DNA of 64,000 nt from NCBI GenBank assembly GCA_020636505.1, contig JACJXR010000005.1, positions 210,791 to 274,790 on the forward strand, given 5' to 3'. Under the pieces are notes generated by a model. The model was not told the origin of the DNA. It ran no database searches and saw nothing but the letters and a program-made list of their open reading frames with translations. The stretch is from Chitinophagales bacterium. Its GTDB lineage: Bacteria > Bacteroidota > Bacteroidia > Chitinophagales > Chitinophagaceae. Shown here piece after piece: positions 62,480 to 64,000 of this stretch (its first letter is position 1; each line of letters starts with the position of its first letter). Made by a program: the position numbers and the translations under genes.

Positions 62480-63316
62480 ATGAGTAAGGATTACGATTTG
62501 CATCATGATGACTATTTGAATATTGTCAATGATGTAATACACCAAACAACCCCCGCTGGCGTAAAAACTATCATCGAAGAAAGATATGAGAAGTATAGCC
62601 CTCATAACAAAGATTTTTTAGGCACGCTGTTAGATGTTGTAGACAACTATGATGGGTTCAGTCAAGATTATCAATACATCGGTTCCTCACAGGATATATT
62701 ACAGGTATTTAACGAACTAGTATTTTTTGACCAATTCCCCTATAATCACAAGTACCCTCAATTGATATATGCAGCTTGCCTAGTGTTTGAAATGTGTAAT
62801 CAGAAAAGGAGTGTTGCTGGCGAACAAAAAGAAGATTCTACAGGTACAAATAATGATGAAAAACAAAAACTTGTAACAAGACATCAAACATTCCAGACGT
62901 TACTCTCAGATAAACAACTAGAAGAAGTATACAACTGGCTCGTTGAAAAAAAATATATCAATAAATGTACGCTTGAACAGTTTGCATATATATTCCAACA
63001 ACAACCAATAAGTAAGGCTCAGGAAAATAAAATTAAATGGATCAAAACATACAATGGAAAAAGTGACAATATCTCATTGTTTATATTTTTGAATACCATA
63101 GCTCCACGAGATTTTTATTGCAATGAAAGAATGGTCTTCTATAGAAAGGTAATAGACTGCTTCACAAATTATCAAGGTGAAAACATTAACATGAGTACCC
63201 TCAAAAATTCTTTCAACAAATGGTATAAAAATGACGTTGACAATCTTTCTGACATAATCAGAGGTGAAGAAAGAAAAGAGCTCTACAACTTCCTTGTAGA
63301 CATAACTAGCCAATAA
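62480..63316 (+). CDS. Unrecognised element-encoded protein
   Basis: The 278-residue protein has no motif I recognise. It is rich in Asn, Lys, Tyr and Phe, with a low-complexity linker near 115-135 (KEDSTGTNNDEKQKL) separating an N-terminal half from a C-terminal half that contains LEEVYNWLVEKKYINKC and FNKWYKNDVDNLSDIIRGEE. The end is helical. It lies 25 nt after the integrase stop and may be co-transcribed. Base composition is A+T-rich like the rest of the element. Confidence 0.55.
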   Translation: MSKDYDLHHDDYLNIVNDVIHQTTPAGVKTIIEERYEKYSPHNKDFLGTLLDVVDNYDGFSQDYQYIGSSQDILQVFNELVFFDQFPYNHKYPQLIYAACLVFEMCNQKRSVAGEQKEDSTGTNNDEKQKLVTRHQTFQTLLSDKQLEEVYNWLVEKKYINKCTLEQFAYIFQQQPISKAQENKIKWIKTYNGKSDNISLFIFLNTIAPRDFYCNERMVFYRKVIDCFTNYQGENINMSTLKNSFNKWYKNDVDNLSDIIRGEERKELYNFLVDITSQ

Positions 63317-63410
63317 AATTGACAAACATATAGTCTTCAAATTTTATAGACTACTTGATGGTCTAGATGAAGTGATTGCACATTTGTACCGAATCAAATG
63401 AAGTACAAAT

Positions 63411-63668
63411 ATGGAAATACAATTACTTACAGACATCAAAAAACTACTAACACTTCAAGCCAAAGAAGTGTTTACAATTGAAGAATATGCAGAGTACTGC
63501 GGCATATCTAAATATACTGCCTACAAGCATACCAGCAATAATCTCCTGCCATTCTATAGGGTTGGTAAACTCATTTACATTAAGAGGGAAGACGCCGTTG
63601 CATTTCTGTTAAAGAACAGAGTGGCGTCTGCAAGTGAGGTTGAGTCAAAGGCATTAAATAATATGTAA
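63411..63668 (+). CDS. Excisionase-like HTH protein
   Basis: The 85-residue protein has a HTH_17 domain: VFTIEEYAEYCGISKYTAYK and LPFYRVGKLIYIKREDAVAF. Small proteins of this type bind att sites and direct excision in Bacteroidota elements. It lies downstream of the recombinase and before a primase-like gene, a common order in mobilisable elements. Confidence 0.78.
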   Translation: MEIQLLTDIKKLLTLQAKEVFTIEEYAEYCGISKYTAYKHTSNNLLPFYRVGKLIYIKREDAVAFLLKNRVASASEVESKALNNM

Positions 63669-63678
63669 ACAATATACT

Positions 63679-64000
63679 ATGGTAGATTTTAACAAAACAA
63701 GTTTACTTAGGAAAACAGACTATGGGTTATTAGTCTTTCAATACTATCATCCAGATGTAGTATTTGACAAAGATGATGGTGTATACGTTAGACACAAGTC
63801 ACGAAGGTCAGGTAGCAATGATATGCATATCTACTTCTGGCAAGGCAAGTGGTATTGCAAAGAGCATAGAAAGAATGGACAAGCTGGTGACATGTTCAAT
63901 TATGTAGCCCAAGTAAATAAACTCGACCCTAAGAAGGATTTTCGAAAGGTACTGATTGAAGTCAATAGAATAATTGAACTGATGAACAATCGAAAGGCTG
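63679..64000 (+). CDS. Primase-like (CHC2-type zinc-binding) protein, N-terminal part
   Basis: The frame from ATG at 63679 is open to the window end (107 residues visible). WYCKEHRKNGQAGDMFNYV resembles the CHC2 zinc-finger core of DnaG-like primases on mobile elements, with Cys and His ligands partly visible, and a helical segment follows. The catalytic TOPRIM domain would lie beyond the window. It suggests the element replicates or primes its own transfer. Confidence 0.65.
   Translation, partial: MVDFNKTSLLRKTDYGLLVFQYYHPDVVFDKDDGVYVRHKSRRSGSNDMHIYFWQGKWYCKEHRKNGQAGDMFNYVAQVNKLDPKKDFRKVLIEVNRIIELMNNRKA

Larger units (their letters stand above)
60202..64000 (+). mobile_element. Left part of a putative integrative element next to mnmE
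   Basis: From just after mnmE the sequence becomes more A+T-rich and carries a tyrosine recombinase (61306), two HTH excisionase-like genes (60449, 63411), a hairpin-rich non-coding block and a primase-like gene at the window edge. The 3' end of mnmE/trmE is a known integration site (for example SGI1), so insertion there is plausible. The left boundary is inferred from context and the right end is outside the window. No repeat of the mnmE end was found inside the window. Confidence 0.6.

Noticed and set aside
1..64000. tRNA or rRNA genes
   Set aside because: No cloverleaf or conserved rRNA sequence was recognised on either strand; a covariance-model scan would be decisive.

Overview
The window is chromosomal DNA from a member of the Bacteroidota, probably an environmental Chitinophagales- or Cytophaga-like lineage. 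The evidence is a PorP/SprF protein next to a giant PKD protein with a type IX secretion (T9SS) type B C-terminus, a NusG-like (UpxY-type) antiterminator heading a polysaccharide locus, Bacteroidota -7 promoter boxes (TAnnTTTG) before several genes, A-rich leaders in place of strong Shine-Dalgarno sites, and frequent TTG/GTG starts. The genus assignment is inference.

Region 1 (1-35.6 kb) is an exopolysaccharide/capsule locus. It opens with the tail of a LegC-type aminotransferase and a CBS-domain sugar nucleotidyltransferase (legionaminic-acid-like pathway). After a perfect hairpin come a winged-helix regulator and the NusG-like gene, then an unbroken same-strand run from 2.6 to 33.4 kb: Wza-like export lipoprotein, Wzc-like tyrosine kinase, nucleotide-sugar enzymes, Wzx flippase, seven GT4 and one GT2 glycosyltransferases, Wzy-like polymerase, and a phosphoglycosyl transferase as last gene. 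Five scattered enzymes (6-dehydrogenase, N-acetyltransferase, 2-epimerase, 3-oxidoreductase, aminotransferase) together match the Wbp route to UDP-ManNAc3NAcA. A central block (11.5-18.9 kb) carries modification enzymes: an asparagine-synthase-like amidotransferase, an MBOAT O-acyltransferase with an SGNH partner, a NodU-type carbamoyltransferase and a neutral-ceramidase-like hydrolase. A membrane-bound WbpM/CapD-type 4,6-dehydratase closes the locus on the minus strand.

Region 2 (35.6-60.2 kb) is mostly housekeeping and surface genes: a lone HPt protein, an ECF sigma/putative anti-sigma/outer-membrane-protein operon, RluB, an amidohydrolase, a Tat-exported pirin, a TerB-like protein, an OmpR-type response regulator, the PorP/SprF-T9SS cargo pair, a YkuK-like protein, an unusual Pro-rich membrane protein, a flavin reductase, two nucleotide-identical copies of a secreted-protein gene flanking a nucleoid-associated protein gene, a YceI lipoprotein, rhodanese, a dtd-tadA-Rieske-ldcA operon, two tandem GNAT acetyltransferases and mnmE.

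Region 3 (60.2-64 kb) is more A+T-rich and looks like the left part of an integrative element lying against the 3' end of mnmE: a zinc-finger/HTH protein, a hairpin-rich non-coding block, a tyrosine recombinase, an unrecognised gene, an excisionase-like HTH protein and the start of a primase-like gene cut by the window edge. No rRNA, tRNA or CRISPR array was seen.
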